Positions 1-6,539 of a DNA stretch of 14,020 nucleotides are shown piece by piece. Where the stretch lies: positions 1 through 14,020 of the forward strand of contig DAHXMP010000227.1 of assembly GCA_027371665.1 (NCBI GenBank), given 5' to 3'. The translations under genes were made by a program, and so were the position numbers. How positions within the stretch are numbered: the stretch's first letter is position 1; each line of letters opens with the position of its first letter. The notes below the pieces were generated by a model. That model had not been told where the DNA came from, ran no database searches, and saw nothing but the letters and a program-made list of their open reading frames with translations. The DNA is from Bacteroidota bacterium. Lineage in GTDB: Bacteria; Bacteroidota; Ignavibacteria; Kapaibacteriales; UBA2268.

Positions 1-1
1 G

Positions 2-1072
2 TACCAGGTATGGATGTTTTCAAACTGGGATTTCGTTCAGAAAAATTTGTTGATTTTCTTAAAAGAGCTGCCATACCAGCTTGGATTTATAGGAATAGCG
101 ACTTTTATTCTGGGGATATATTCTGTTTTCAGGATATCACGTGCATTTTCCTGGTTTTTTATCTTTTTGATTGTCTTCAATCTTGTATATACACTGAATT
201 ATTCGATAAATGATATAGATACATATTTCCTGTCTGCATTTATATCATTTATCCTGGTGTCCGGAATTGGTTTGCTTACAATGGCAAAGAAATACAGGAA
301 TTTAATTCCCTTATTTTTTTTATTGCCTCTGCTTTCCATTGTTCTGAATTATGAAAGCAGTAATGAATCGGATAATGTGCTCGTGCCTGAATACACAAAA
401 ATAATGGTCAGCGGACTGGAGCCGGATGCAATCATAATCTCTTCGCAGTGGGACTATTTCTGTTCTGCCTTTTGGTATTTGCAGAGGATTGAAGGATACC
501 GGAGGGATGTCGTTATGATAGACAAGGAACTTTGCCGCAGGACATGGTACATCGAACAGTTTACTCTATGGTATCCGGATGTGGCGAAAAAATCAGGGGA
601 AGAAATCAAGTCATTCGGTAAAGAGCTTGAGCTTTTCGAATCCGGCGAACCCTATAACAACGAGATAATCCAGGAACGTTTCATTAAAATGTTTAACAGC
701 ATCATTGATAAAAATTATGATAAGAGGCCTGTCTATATAACGATGGATATTCTCAATACCGACCCGGATATAGGAAAGGCATATAATAAAGTCCCACAGG
801 GATTTGCACTGAAGTTGGTAAAGGGTATGCCGATACTCCCGGATACGATTAATCCGGCAAAATTAGACAGGTTTATTGCTTCGCTTAAGGTGAGTGAAGG
901 ATTTTTTGTTGACGGGATAAGAACCGTAACAGCAGTAAATATTGCAAATCTCGGCCGATATGCTATGTTTACGCACAGGCCCGAAGATGCAGAAAAAGAT
1001 TTTCGGTTAAGCCTGAAAATTGACCCTGAAAATGAAGAGGCTATTCAAGGTATGAGACAGCTTGGTAAGTAA
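2..1072 (+). CDS. DUF2723 family membrane glycosyltransferase, C-terminal part (5' end outside window)
   Basis: The reading frame is open from the first base (Y-Q-V-W before the first Met at 14), so the gene starts upstream and the Met at 14 is internal. About four hydrophobic segments lie within the first 115 residues. They are followed by a soluble part with a conserved-looking block around PDAIIISSQWDYFCSAFWYL, an RIEGYRRDVVMID segment, and a terminal TPR-like unit (ANLGRYA...EDAEKDFRLSLKIDPENEEAI). This matches the C-terminal half of DUF2723 proteins, which are large membrane proteins of the protein O-mannosyltransferase-like GT117 group, common in Bacteroidota. The likely role is transfer of a sugar from a lipid carrier to envelope proteins or glycans at the inner membrane. 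The substrate cannot be read. The catalytic N-terminal loops are outside the window, so activity cannot be judged. The stop codon (1070-1072) touches the first arm of an inverted repeat linked to an IS scar; the C-terminus nevertheless looks natural for the family. Confidence 0.85.
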   Translation, partial: YQVWMFSNWDFVQKNLLIFLKELPYQLGFIGIATFILGIYSVFRISRAFSWFFIFLIVFNLVYTLNYSINDIDTYFLSAFISFILVSGIGLLTMAKKYRNLIPLFFLLPLLSIVLNYESSNESDNVLVPEYTKIMVSGLEPDAIIISSQWDYFCSAFWYLQRIEGYRRDVVMIDKELCRRTWYIEQFTLWYPDVAKKSGEEIKSFGKELELFESGEPYNNEIIQERFIKMFNSIIDKNYDKRPVYITMDILNTDPDIGKAYNKVPQGFALKLVKGMPILPDTINPAKLDRFIASLKVSEGFFVDGIRTVTAVNIANLGRYAMFTHRPEDAEKDFRLSLKIDPENEEAIQGMRQLGK

Positions 1073-1170
1073 ATTTAGGACAATACAATTAGTCGTTAAC
1101 CAAGATTTAATAGAAGAAAGAAGATAGAAGAAAGAAAATACAAAATAGATGGCTTGTGTTGTCCTAAATT
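1072..1170. repeat. Inverted repeat pair resembling IS terminal repeats
   Basis: AATTTAGGACAATACAA (1072-1088) and TTGTGTTGTCCTAAATT (1154-1170) are reverse complements over 17 bases with one mismatch. Read rightwards from 1156 the right arm begins TGTGTTGTCC, the TG...CA type of end found in IS3-family elements. It lies about 50 bases before an orfA-like start at 1208. The left arm has the opposite orientation, as a right end would. The roughly 65-base spacer makes a transcription terminator unlikely. I infer two IS ends brought close together by deletion or by abutting insertions; a small MITE is an alternative. Confidence 0.55.
1110..1137 (+). repeat. Two-copy 14-bp purine-rich tandem repeat
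   Basis: ATAGAAGAAAGAAG is followed immediately by ATAGAAGAAAGAAA, a 13/14 match. It lies in the spacer between the two IS-end-like arms and is purine-only except for the T of each copy. No function is evident; it could be replication slippage in a non-coding scar. Confidence 0.5.
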
Positions 1171-1345
1171 ACGTTGACTTTTGATTCAACAAAAAGGAGG
1201 TAAGAATATGGACAACAACAAGAAGAAGAGAAAACAACTTTATTATCCAAGACAAAGAAGGATATTCAGCAAGGAATTAAAGAAGAAATTAGTGGAGTAA
1301 ATCGAATTCAAAAGGTTAAAGGTGAGAGAAGTCGTAAATTTGTAA
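1156..1345 (+). mobile_element. Truncated IS3-like insertion sequence, left end
   Basis: The segment begins at the TGTGTTGTCC end, then has a strong Shine-Dalgarno (AGGAGG at 1196-1201) and a start codon at 1208 opening a transposase-like helix-turn-helix N-terminus. This is the normal layout of an IS3-family left end: terminal repeat, short leader, orfA. The remainder of orfA, all of orfB with its DDE domain, and the right end are missing downstream. The element is therefore a dead remnant of fewer than 200 bases. The right boundary given is only where recognisable coding similarity ends. Confidence 0.55.
1208..1345 (+). pseudogene. IS3-type orfA transposase fragment with in-frame stops
   Basis: From the ATG at 1208 the frame gives 30 codons ending in RRIFSKELKKKLVE, then TAA (1298-1300). 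It continues in the same frame as IEFKRLKVREVVNL until a second TAA (1343-1345). The combined pattern (RR-x-FS-x-E-x-KKK-x-VE-x-IE-x-x-x-L-x-VRE) is the first helix region of IS3-type OrfA/HTH transposases. In active copies the first stop position is normally a Glu codon, so a GAA-to-TAA change is a plausible inactivation. After 1345 the similarity vanishes. The upstream AGGAGG is intact, so a 30-residue basic peptide might still be translated, but I see no reason to assign it a role. Identification is from recalled family pattern only. Confidence 0.6.
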
Positions 1346-1374
1346 CAGATTTTATAATTCCATTATTTAATTTC

Positions 1375-1392
1375 GATTAATTATTCTTAATC
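1375..1392. repeat. GATTAA-N6-TTAATC inverted repeat upstream of the sigma-54 promoter
   Basis: Two perfect 6-bp half sites are separated by six bases, centred about 54 bases upstream of the predicted transcription start of the sigma-54 promoter. It might bind a regulator, but enhancer-binding protein sites usually lie further upstream. AT-rich inverted repeats of this length also arise by chance. Confidence 0.25.
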
Positions 1393-1409
1393 TTAATAAT
1401 ACAAGTAAA

Positions 1410-1426
1410 TTGGCACGTCTATTGCA
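1410..1426 (+). promoter_or_regulatory. Sigma-54 (RpoN) -24/-12 promoter
   Basis: The sequence TTGGCACG-tcta-TTGCA contains the -24 GG at 1412-1413 and the -12 GC at 1424-1425, exactly ten bases apart. It matches the consensus YTGGCACGrNNNTTGCW at every informative position except the R. The predicted start of transcription is near 1437, about 40 bases before the small ORF at 1476, with the NlpC/P60 lipoprotein gene following. Sigma-54 promoters need a bacterial enhancer-binding protein with an upstream site. That site would normally fall within or next to the IS remnant. No such activator gene is in the window. Confidence 0.75.
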
Positions 1427-1475
1427 ATGTACTTTCATATAAGTTTTTTGTGTATAGTTATATATATTTTTAGTC

Positions 1476-1646
1476 ATGAGTTCAAATGTTTTAAAAGCAG
1501 GATTAATTTTATTAGCTTCAGCCGGACTGCTCCTGATAAATATGAGAGGAAAGAAAAGCGTTGACAAGCTGAAAAATTATTTTGAGAAATGCAATGTAAG
1601 AACAGGTAAAGCCAAATTCGAGCCCGAGAAAATCAACTTCTGTTGA
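1476..1646 (+). CDS. Small single-span membrane protein, unknown function
   Basis: A 56-codon ORF begins at ATG 1476 and ends at TGA 1644-1646. Residues about 5-21 (VLKAGLILLASAGLLLI) form one hydrophobic helix. The remaining 35 residues are rich in Lys/Arg with two Cys (residues 39 and 56, the latter the last residue). By the positive-inside rule the tail should be cytoplasmic, with the helix acting as a membrane anchor. Support for its being real comes from position: it lies just downstream of a near-consensus sigma-54 promoter and ends 10 bases before the next start codon. There is no Shine-Dalgarno, which is common in this lineage. I do not recognise a family. It could alternatively be a decayed coding remnant or untranslated leader for the lipoprotein gene. 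Confidence 0.5.
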   Translation: MSSNVLKAGLILLASAGLLLINMRGKKSVDKLKNYFEKCNVRTGKAKFEPEKINFC

Positions 1647-1648
1647 TT
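1631..1648 (+). promoter_or_regulatory. Hairpin over the small ORF's stop codon, before the lipoprotein start
   Basis: AATCAAC-TTCT-GTTGATT forms a perfect 7-bp stem with a 4-base loop. It includes the TGA stop of the small ORF and ends eight bases before the lipoprotein ATG at 1657. The Shine-Dalgarno-like GGCAGG (1649-1654) sits between them, very close to the ATG. Ribosomes finishing the small ORF would melt the stem, so it may couple translation of the two genes. There is no T-run, so a terminator is unlikely. Confidence 0.4.
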
Positions 1649-1656
1649 GGCAGGTC

Positions 1657-2190
1657 ATGAAGAAGAATTTCTACATATTTCTTATTGTCGCAGTATTTGC
1701 AGTATTGATATCCGGATGCCAGCCAAGCCTCCGATTTGTAACACGAAATTCAACATCTCAGAAAGAAACAACAGAAAAGCCTTCATTGACAATCGAAGAA
1801 GCAATAAAGGGAGAGAAACTGACTCCATTAAAAAACACGATTTTAAGCGAAGCCGAAAAGTGGCTCGGAACGCCTTATTGTTATGGCGGGAGCTCGCATG
1901 ACTGCACGGACTGTTCGGGATTTGTCCTTAACATATTTCTTGCTGCCGGAATTAAGCTGCCCCGTACTGCGGAACAGCAATTTTTTTATGGGAAGGATAT
2001 TAATGATTCGGACAAAGATACCGGAGACCTGGTTTTCTTCCGGGACAAATCCAGAATCTCACATGTCGGTATTTACCTGGGCAATAATGAATTTATTCAT
2101 GCATCAACTTCAAACGGTGTAGTCGTTCAGTCAATAGACGACGATTATTACAAAAACCATTATGCAGGAACAAGACGAATTATTCAATAG
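1657..2190 (+). CDS. NlpC/P60 family cell-wall peptidase, lipoprotein
   Basis: The product has 177 residues. It starts with a lipoprotein signal peptide: MKK, a hydrophobic core, then LISG followed by Cys21, the lipidation site. A linker of about 40 residues precedes the NlpC/P60 domain (about 62-177). Catalytic residues are visible: Cys86 in DCTDCSGFV, His136 in SHVGIYLG and a third polar residue, His148, in EFIHAS. Family members hydrolyse gamma-D-glutamyl-diaminopimelate or related peptide bonds in peptidoglycan, as in Spr/MepS-like endopeptidases. This one should be anchored to a membrane, facing the periplasm. Its length is typical for a single-domain Spr-like enzyme. The start at 1657 gives the complete signal peptide. 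It appears to be the second gene of a unit driven by the sigma-54 promoter at 1410-1426. The overlapping open frames in this interval are shadows. Confidence 0.92.
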   Translation: MKKNFYIFLIVAVFAVLISGCQPSLRFVTRNSTSQKETTEKPSLTIEEAIKGEKLTPLKNTILSEAEKWLGTPYCYGGSSHDCTDCSGFVLNIFLAAGIKLPRTAEQQFFYGKDINDSDKDTGDLVFFRDKSRISHVGIYLGNNEFIHASTSNGVVVQSIDDDYYKNHYAGTRRIIQ

Positions 2191-2238
2191 TGTAAGTCAA
2201 ATTTCCCTGACAGTGAAAAAATTTTTACACACAATTTT

Positions 2239-3048
2239 TTAATCCAGTGACTTTTGCCTGAGAATTTCGTATAAAATTATTCCCGCAGAAACGGAAGCAT
2301 TAAGAGATGATACTCTGCCTAACAAGGGAATTTTAATAATGTAATCGCATTGTTTCAGGACTCCATGCCTTAAACCTTGACCTTCACTTCCAATTAAAAT
2401 AACGAGGGGCTGATTGTAAATTTTGTCGGTATAAATTTTATCTCCGGAAGAATCGGAGCCGATTATCCAGAATCCGTTTTCTTTTAAAGTTATTAATGCT
2501 TGTGTAAGGTTAATGACTTTAGCCAACGGAATATGTTCCAGGGCTCCGGCAGATGCTTTTACCGCGGCAGGAGTAACGGGTGCGGAGTTTCTTTCGGGTA
2601 TAATTAAACCCTGCATACCAGAACATTCTGCGGAACGCGCAATGGCTCCTAAATTATGAGGGTCGGTTATCGAGTCGAGAGCTATTAAAACGGGTTTATC
2701 GGTTTTTTCAAAACCAAGCCTTATTAATTCATCGAGGCTGTAAGAAAAAAAATGCCTGATAACAGCGATGACGCCCTGAGATTTAATTCCATTACCGATG
2801 AATTGTTGTTCGAGTTGGGAAAATTTCCTTCTGTCGAGATTAGAGCATGGTATTTTTTTCTTTTTGGAGAGTGAATATATTCGGTTAATAGAATCACCCG
2901 CGGTTCCGAAGCTGATGTATATCTTCTCGATTTCCCGTCCGGAAGCAAGAGCTTCGAGGACGGGATTTCTGCCAAAAATATAATCGGGATTTTCGGAAGG
3001 TGAATTTGATTCTATCTTCCGTTGTACTTTATACCTTTTATTATCCAT
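2239..3048 (-). CDS. rlmB: 23S rRNA 2'-O-methyltransferase, RlmB/TrmH (SpoU) family
   Basis: The product has 269 residues. An N-terminal substrate-binding domain starts at YIFGRNPVLEAL (residues 23-34). The SPOUT methyltransferase domain (about 118-266) shows all three signature blocks: DPHNLGAIARSAE (129-141, with the conserved Arg138), LIGSEGQGLR (218-227), and IPLLGRVSSLNASVSAG (240-256, with Asn250). The family uses S-adenosylmethionine bound in a C-terminal knot to methylate a ribose 2'-OH. RlmB modifies G2251 of 23S rRNA in E. coli, but TrmH-family paralogues modify other sites, so the exact target is uncertain. The start at 3048 adds about 22 residues before the family core; I see no other ATG, GTG or TTG before the core in this frame. 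It overlaps the end of the S9 peptidase gene by 37 bp on the same strand and has no obvious Shine-Dalgarno, which suggests translational coupling. Confidence 0.88.
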   Translation of the reverse strand: MDNKRYKVQRKIESNSPSENPDYIFGRNPVLEALASGREIEKIYISFGTAGDSINRIYSLSKKKKIPCSNLDRRKFSQLEQQFIGNGIKSQGVIAVIRHFFSYSLDELIRLGFEKTDKPVLIALDSITDPHNLGAIARSAECSGMQGLIIPERNSAPVTPAAVKASAGALEHIPLAKVINLTQALITLKENGFWIIGSDSSGDKIYTDKIYNQPLVILIGSEGQGLRHGVLKQCDYIIKIPLLGRVSSLNASVSAGIILYEILRQKSLD

Positions 3049-5777
3049 GAGGGAGCCGTTTTTTTCTTAAGATATGTGTCGAAAAATTGTTTCATTCTAA
3101 TAGCATAGTCAAGTTTATCCTCGAATTTCTGAGGATGGTGCGGCTCGTTTCGGTACTCGAGCATAATACATTCTTTGCTCAGCCGCCTGAGAGAAAGATA
3201 AAGCTCAATTCCCTGCTGCCAGGGTACAGCATTGTCCAGGTCACCGAACATAATTAACAGGGGAGTTTCGATTTTCTTAGCCTGGAATACAGGAGAATTG
3301 TTAATATAATTACTGAGGGAGTCCCAGAGGTCACCACCAATCCTGCTTTGTTCGTGTTCATACTGGAATTCCCTTGCCAGGCCTGATTCGAGGCGGATTT
3401 CATTGTAAGAGCTTGTCATATTTCCTACGGGAGCCCCTGCCACAGAGGCGGCAAACATATTAGTCTGTGTTATCATAAAAGCCGCTTCATAGCCGCCCCA
3501 GGAATGACCCTGTATTCCTATTGCCGTTGAATCTGCAATGCCGTCTTTGATTAATTTTTTCACGCCGGGAACAACGCAATCCACAGCATTAAATCCGGGG
3601 AAACCGGTTTTATATTTGATATCAGGCATAAAAATAACATATCCGTCTCCGGAGTAAAGCGGGTAACAAGGGCGGTGGTTTATCCTGGGAGTCATAAAGA
3701 CATTAAAGTAATCGGAAAACCTTTCATAGATATAGACAAGTACGGGATAACGCTTTGACGGGTCATAGTTATCCGGTTTAATTACATAACCCTGGAGGGA
3801 GTCTCCATCGTAGCTTTTCCAGGAGACGAGTTCTGCTTTACCCCAGAGATAATTCTCAACCTGGGAATTATAGTCCGTAATTTTCCGCGGATTTTTGTAT
3901 AGAGAATCAGTTACCCATAAGTCTGGAAACATATCATATTTTTCTTTAGTGAAAATCATCTTGTCTGAATTTTTTGCTTTGGCAATAAGATTTATTTTGG
4001 AGTCTTCACGAAGCATTTCTTCGAGGCCGAGCATATCGAAAGTAACACGGTAAATACCCTGGTACTTTTGTTTCTCGCTGAAACCTTCTACCCAAAGAGT
4101 TTCCGTCGGCTTATAGTATTCCCTATCAGGTTCGAGGTTGACAGCTCTGAAAATGAGCCTGTTTAGCCTGCCGTCGGCGGCTGTTTGATTAACATAACTG
4201 AAACCGTAAGTTGTGTAAAACCTCCAGATGTCATATTTGTCATAAATCAGAATTGAATTATCGTTTTCCATCCATCCGGCAATGCCATAGCTTGGAGGTT
4301 CTGTGGGCTGGTCGAAATCCTCGTCATAGAAATTGGCTTTGGTTTCTCCGGTAAGGTTAATCGTGGAATCGAGAGTGTTATCGTATAAGTACCAGATTTT
4401 TTTCTGAAAGTACAGGATATATCTGCCTAATGGAGAGATGTAGGCATTTTCCCATATTTTTTTTGCTATTCTTTTACGTGCACCGGTACGAAGGCTAACG
4501 GAATAAAGGTCCCTGGCACCTTCGCCTTCCCAGGTTGATTCAACGAGATAGGGCTTATAGTTATAGCCTATTGTAAAGTTGGGATTCTGAGCGAAAAGAA
4601 CTTTTGAGAGACTGTCGTCGGCAAGTTGTAAATAAGATTTTGTATCGAGGTCGTAAACGGCAAGGAATGTGCTGTCTTTGTTTTCTTCACACCACTTTTT
4701 CTCATTTGATTTTATCCTGGAATCATTCCAGTGCCAGACATCGAGTTCAGTTTTCTTCAGAATAGTATCAATATTATAAAATGAAGAGTCGTTGAATTTA
4801 ACATCTGATTTTTTATAACAGGTGTCTTTACCGGGTTTCAACCCGAAGAATATCCTGTGACAGTCTTTTGACCACCTGAGCTTGTTTTTAAAAGGAATAA
4901 ACCAATCTTTCGGTAGACTGTCGGTAGGGATAATAACAGAATTTTTTTTGGTTATAAAATCCCACATATTTAGTGAACATGAACCGGGGCTTCCGTCTTT
5001 TTCTCTATTTGCTGAGATGAAAGCAAGGTTTGTTGTCTTTGTTGACCAGGAAATATCAGAGAATAAATTACTGTCAGAATCAGAAGCTTTAAACGGAAAA
5101 AAGAAATTTCCGGCTAAGTCAATAATATAGACAGCGTTCTTCTTTGAAGATGAATCTGTTACAATATATGCAATATATTTTGACAGGCTGTCGAATGCAA
5201 ATTCCGTAACGTTTGGAAATGTAAGCTCAGAGCCAGATTGTAAGTGCCTGAGGAACATATTTGTTCCTTTAATTAATTTATTTTCGGATTCTTTTTTATT
5301 ATGATTTGTATCGTAAAGCTTGTATGCAAGCCATTTTGAGTCGTTAGAGAATGAATATTTTTCTACATTATCGAATTTTTCGATTTTTCCTGTAGATGTA
5401 TTCAAGATGCCCATACCTTTTTTAGGCTTGTTGTCTTTATCGGCATTTTCATAATCAACTGCATTTGGAGTTATAGTAAAAAAAACCCAATCACCCGATG
5501 CGGTAAAGACAGGCTTTTCGGCACCCGAAATATGAAAATTAACCGAATCGGCATCGGTTGACTGAATAACAATGTCTGGATTGCCCCGGTCAGGAACTGT
5601 AGTGAAAGCTACAAACCTTCCGTCATCTGATATCACGGTGCCATGCACAGAGCGAAATTTCATAATATCGCCGAAGGTCATAGGCTTTTTGTTTTTAGCG
5701 AAAGAAGATAAACTGCCGGGAAGCAAAAGAATGAAAACGAGCAGGAACAATGATGCAAATCTTATTTTATTTTTCAT
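3012..5777 (-). CDS. Secreted S9 family (prolyl oligopeptidase-like) serine peptidase
   Basis: The product has 921 residues. A Sec signal peptide (basic start, hydrophobic core to about residue 22, likely cleavage after SFA near residue 27) directs export. Residues about 40-630 show repeated beta-propeller-like blade segments (for example VISDDGRFVAFTTV, FSNDSKWLAYKLYD, ISPLGRYILYFQKK). Residues about 645-910 form an alpha/beta-hydrolase domain. The catalytic triad is visible as Ser759 in GHSWGGYEAA, Asp848 in GDLDNAVP, and His880 in NEPHHPQ. Family members cleave oligopeptides, often after Pro, or Glu in the glutamyl-endopeptidase branch. Specificity cannot be read here. The size fits the longer Bacteroidota S9 hydrolases. 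The enzyme is probably periplasmic or exported further; no T9SS sorting tail is present, since the C-terminus is a basic stretch after the hydrolase fold. It is followed by the overlapping rRNA methyltransferase gene. No clear SD precedes it. Confidence 0.92.
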   Translation of the reverse strand: MKNKIRFASLFLLVFILLLPGSLSSFAKNKKPMTFGDIMKFRSVHGTVISDDGRFVAFTTVPDRGNPDIVIQSTDADSVNFHISGAEKPVFTASGDWVFFTITPNAVDYENADKDNKPKKGMGILNTSTGKIEKFDNVEKYSFSNDSKWLAYKLYDTNHNKKESENKLIKGTNMFLRHLQSGSELTFPNVTEFAFDSLSKYIAYIVTDSSSKKNAVYIIDLAGNFFFPFKASDSDSNLFSDISWSTKTTNLAFISANREKDGSPGSCSLNMWDFITKKNSVIIPTDSLPKDWFIPFKNKLRWSKDCHRIFFGLKPGKDTCYKKSDVKFNDSSFYNIDTILKKTELDVWHWNDSRIKSNEKKWCEENKDSTFLAVYDLDTKSYLQLADDSLSKVLFAQNPNFTIGYNYKPYLVESTWEGEGARDLYSVSLRTGARKRIAKKIWENAYISPLGRYILYFQKKIWYLYDNTLDSTINLTGETKANFYDEDFDQPTEPPSYGIAGWMENDNSILIYDKYDIWRFYTTYGFSYVNQTAADGRLNRLIFRAVNLEPDREYYKPTETLWVEGFSEKQKYQGIYRVTFDMLGLEEMLREDSKINLIAKAKNSDKMIFTKEKYDMFPDLWVTDSLYKNPRKITDYNSQVENYLWGKAELVSWKSYDGDSLQGYVIKPDNYDPSKRYPVLVYIYERFSDYFNVFMTPRINHRPCYPLYSGDGYVIFMPDIKYKTGFPGFNAVDCVVPGVKKLIKDGIADSTAIGIQGHSWGGYEAAFMITQTNMFAASVAGAPVGNMTSSYNEIRLESGLAREFQYEHEQSRIGGDLWDSLSNYINNSPVFQAKKIETPLLIMFGDLDNAVPWQQGIELYLSLRRLSKECIMLEYRNEPHHPQKFEDKLDYAIRMKQFFDTYLKKKTAPSWIIKGIKYNGR

Positions 5778-5977
5778 AGTTTATGGATATTAGTTTAACA
5801 ATTTCAATTTTCGCAGAAAGTTCAAATTAATAATTAATAGAAGGATAATAAACCGAAAAATTTTATAAGATGACTCCGGGTAAATTTACAGTCTTGAAAA
5901 GCATTTGCAGATAAGGCTTTTGGAAATACCACATTAACATCATGCCATAATATAATAAATTTTTAAATAAAATTTGA

Positions 5978-6006
5978 TTGATAAATCAAGTGTCATTATT
6001 TATCAA
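5978..6006. repeat. Nested inverted repeats with TTGAT half sites
   Basis: TTGATAAAT (5978-5986) and ATTTATCAA (5998-6006) are perfect reverse complements around an 11-base loop. The left arm also overlaps a smaller palindrome, TTGAT-AA-ATCAA (5978-5989), so two mutually exclusive foldings or three operator-like half sites exist. A long A-run follows on the plus strand, so on neither strand does it look like a terminator. Confidence 0.35.
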
Positions 6007-6017
6007 TAAAAAAAAAT

Positions 6018-6038
6018 AAATTATTATGATAATAATTT
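6018..6038. repeat. 21-bp perfect palindrome
   Basis: AAATTATTAT-G-ATAATAATTT is a perfect 10-bp inverted repeat around one central base. It lies roughly midway in early intergenic sequence between the peptidase and T9SS protein genes. The tight, odd-centred symmetry is what a homodimeric regulator site could look like. Pure A/T composition lowers its significance. Confidence 0.35.
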
Positions 6039-6132
6039 TGAACATTGATAATTATAACATAGAATTTACCACAGCAAAATTAAAGCTTCAAAACAATGTA
6101 AAAATATATTTAGGGTTAGTTTATGAAATATC

Positions 6133-6149
6133 AAGTATTGAAAATACTT
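6133..6149. repeat. Short perfect inverted repeat
   Basis: AAGTATT-GAA-AATACTT gives a 7-bp stem with a 3-base loop. No T-run follows, so a terminator role is unlikely. It could be chance in AT-rich DNA. Confidence 0.25.
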
Positions 6150-6486
6150 TATTATTGAAATACAAAAAATTTTTTAATTCGTAAGTCAATAATTTATAAA
6201 CAATTTAAAAAAAGTGCAAAGAACATAAAATTACTGACAATAAAAATCATTTGCATTTTTCTTTTTTTTTTCATTATTTAATATCTCGAAATTGGCGATA
6301 AAGGAATAAATCGTTAAATTTTTTGTTAATTTCAAGAGTTTGTTGAGAGCAAATAGAAAAAAAATTTAAAAAAAATGAAAATATTTTGAGACCTTTTTGG
6401 CTTTCATGTGTCATTTATGGATAGGGATGGTACGCTTTTTCAAAAACAATGTGAAAATTTATGTTAAAGCAGGTGTGGAAGCGGGA

Positions 6487-6517
6487 TTTGAAAAAATTTT
6501 TTTATTTAATAAATTTG
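6487..6517 (+). promoter_or_regulatory. Bacteroidetes-type -33/-7 promoter for the T9SS cargo gene
   Basis: TTTG at 6487-6490 is separated by 19 bases from TAAATTTG at 6510-6517. This matches the Bacteroidetes housekeeping consensus TTTG-N19-21-TAnnTTTG exactly. Transcription should begin around 6524, giving a leader of only about 16 bases that consists largely of the ribosome-binding site (GGAGG, 6531-6535, four bases before the ATG at 6540). The long upstream region is therefore not leader RNA if this promoter is used. Confidence 0.65.
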
Positions 6518-6539
6518 TTTACAATTCAACGGAGGAAAA

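Larger units (their letters stand above)
5778..6486. other. Long AT-rich divergent intergenic region with palindromes
   Basis: About 700 bases between the two divergent gene starts contain no ORF with recognisable coding character. The stretch is extremely AT-rich with many A and T runs. Small perfect inverted repeats lie at 5978-6006, 6018-6038 and 6133-6149 (listed separately). Bases 6390-6490 are somewhat richer in G and C. It must contain the promoter of the peptidase gene, but I could not identify a convincing one. I found no tRNA, CRISPR, IS end or riboswitch in it. Confidence 0.6.

Noticed and set aside
1072..1170. Inverted repeat as the transcription terminator of the DUF2723 gene
   Set aside because: The arms are separated by about 65 bases and no T-run follows the second arm; the IS-end explanation fits the TG start and the orfA beginning at 1208 better.
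1367..1567. Minus-strand 66-codon open frame
   Set aside because: It overlaps the sigma-54 promoter and small ORF, has low-complexity AT-driven content and no recognisable domain.
2191..2238. Bidirectional terminator between the NlpC and rlmB genes
   Set aside because: Only a 4-bp GTCA/TGAC stem and an imperfect A/T-run palindrome are present, neither with a convincing GC-rich stem, although the convergent layout would favour one.
3012..3048. Overlap of the peptidase and methyltransferase genes as a frameshift or sequencing error
   Set aside because: Both proteins are complete: the peptidase has its full hydrolase domain and the methyltransferase its full N-terminal and SPOUT domains, so no frame correction is needed.
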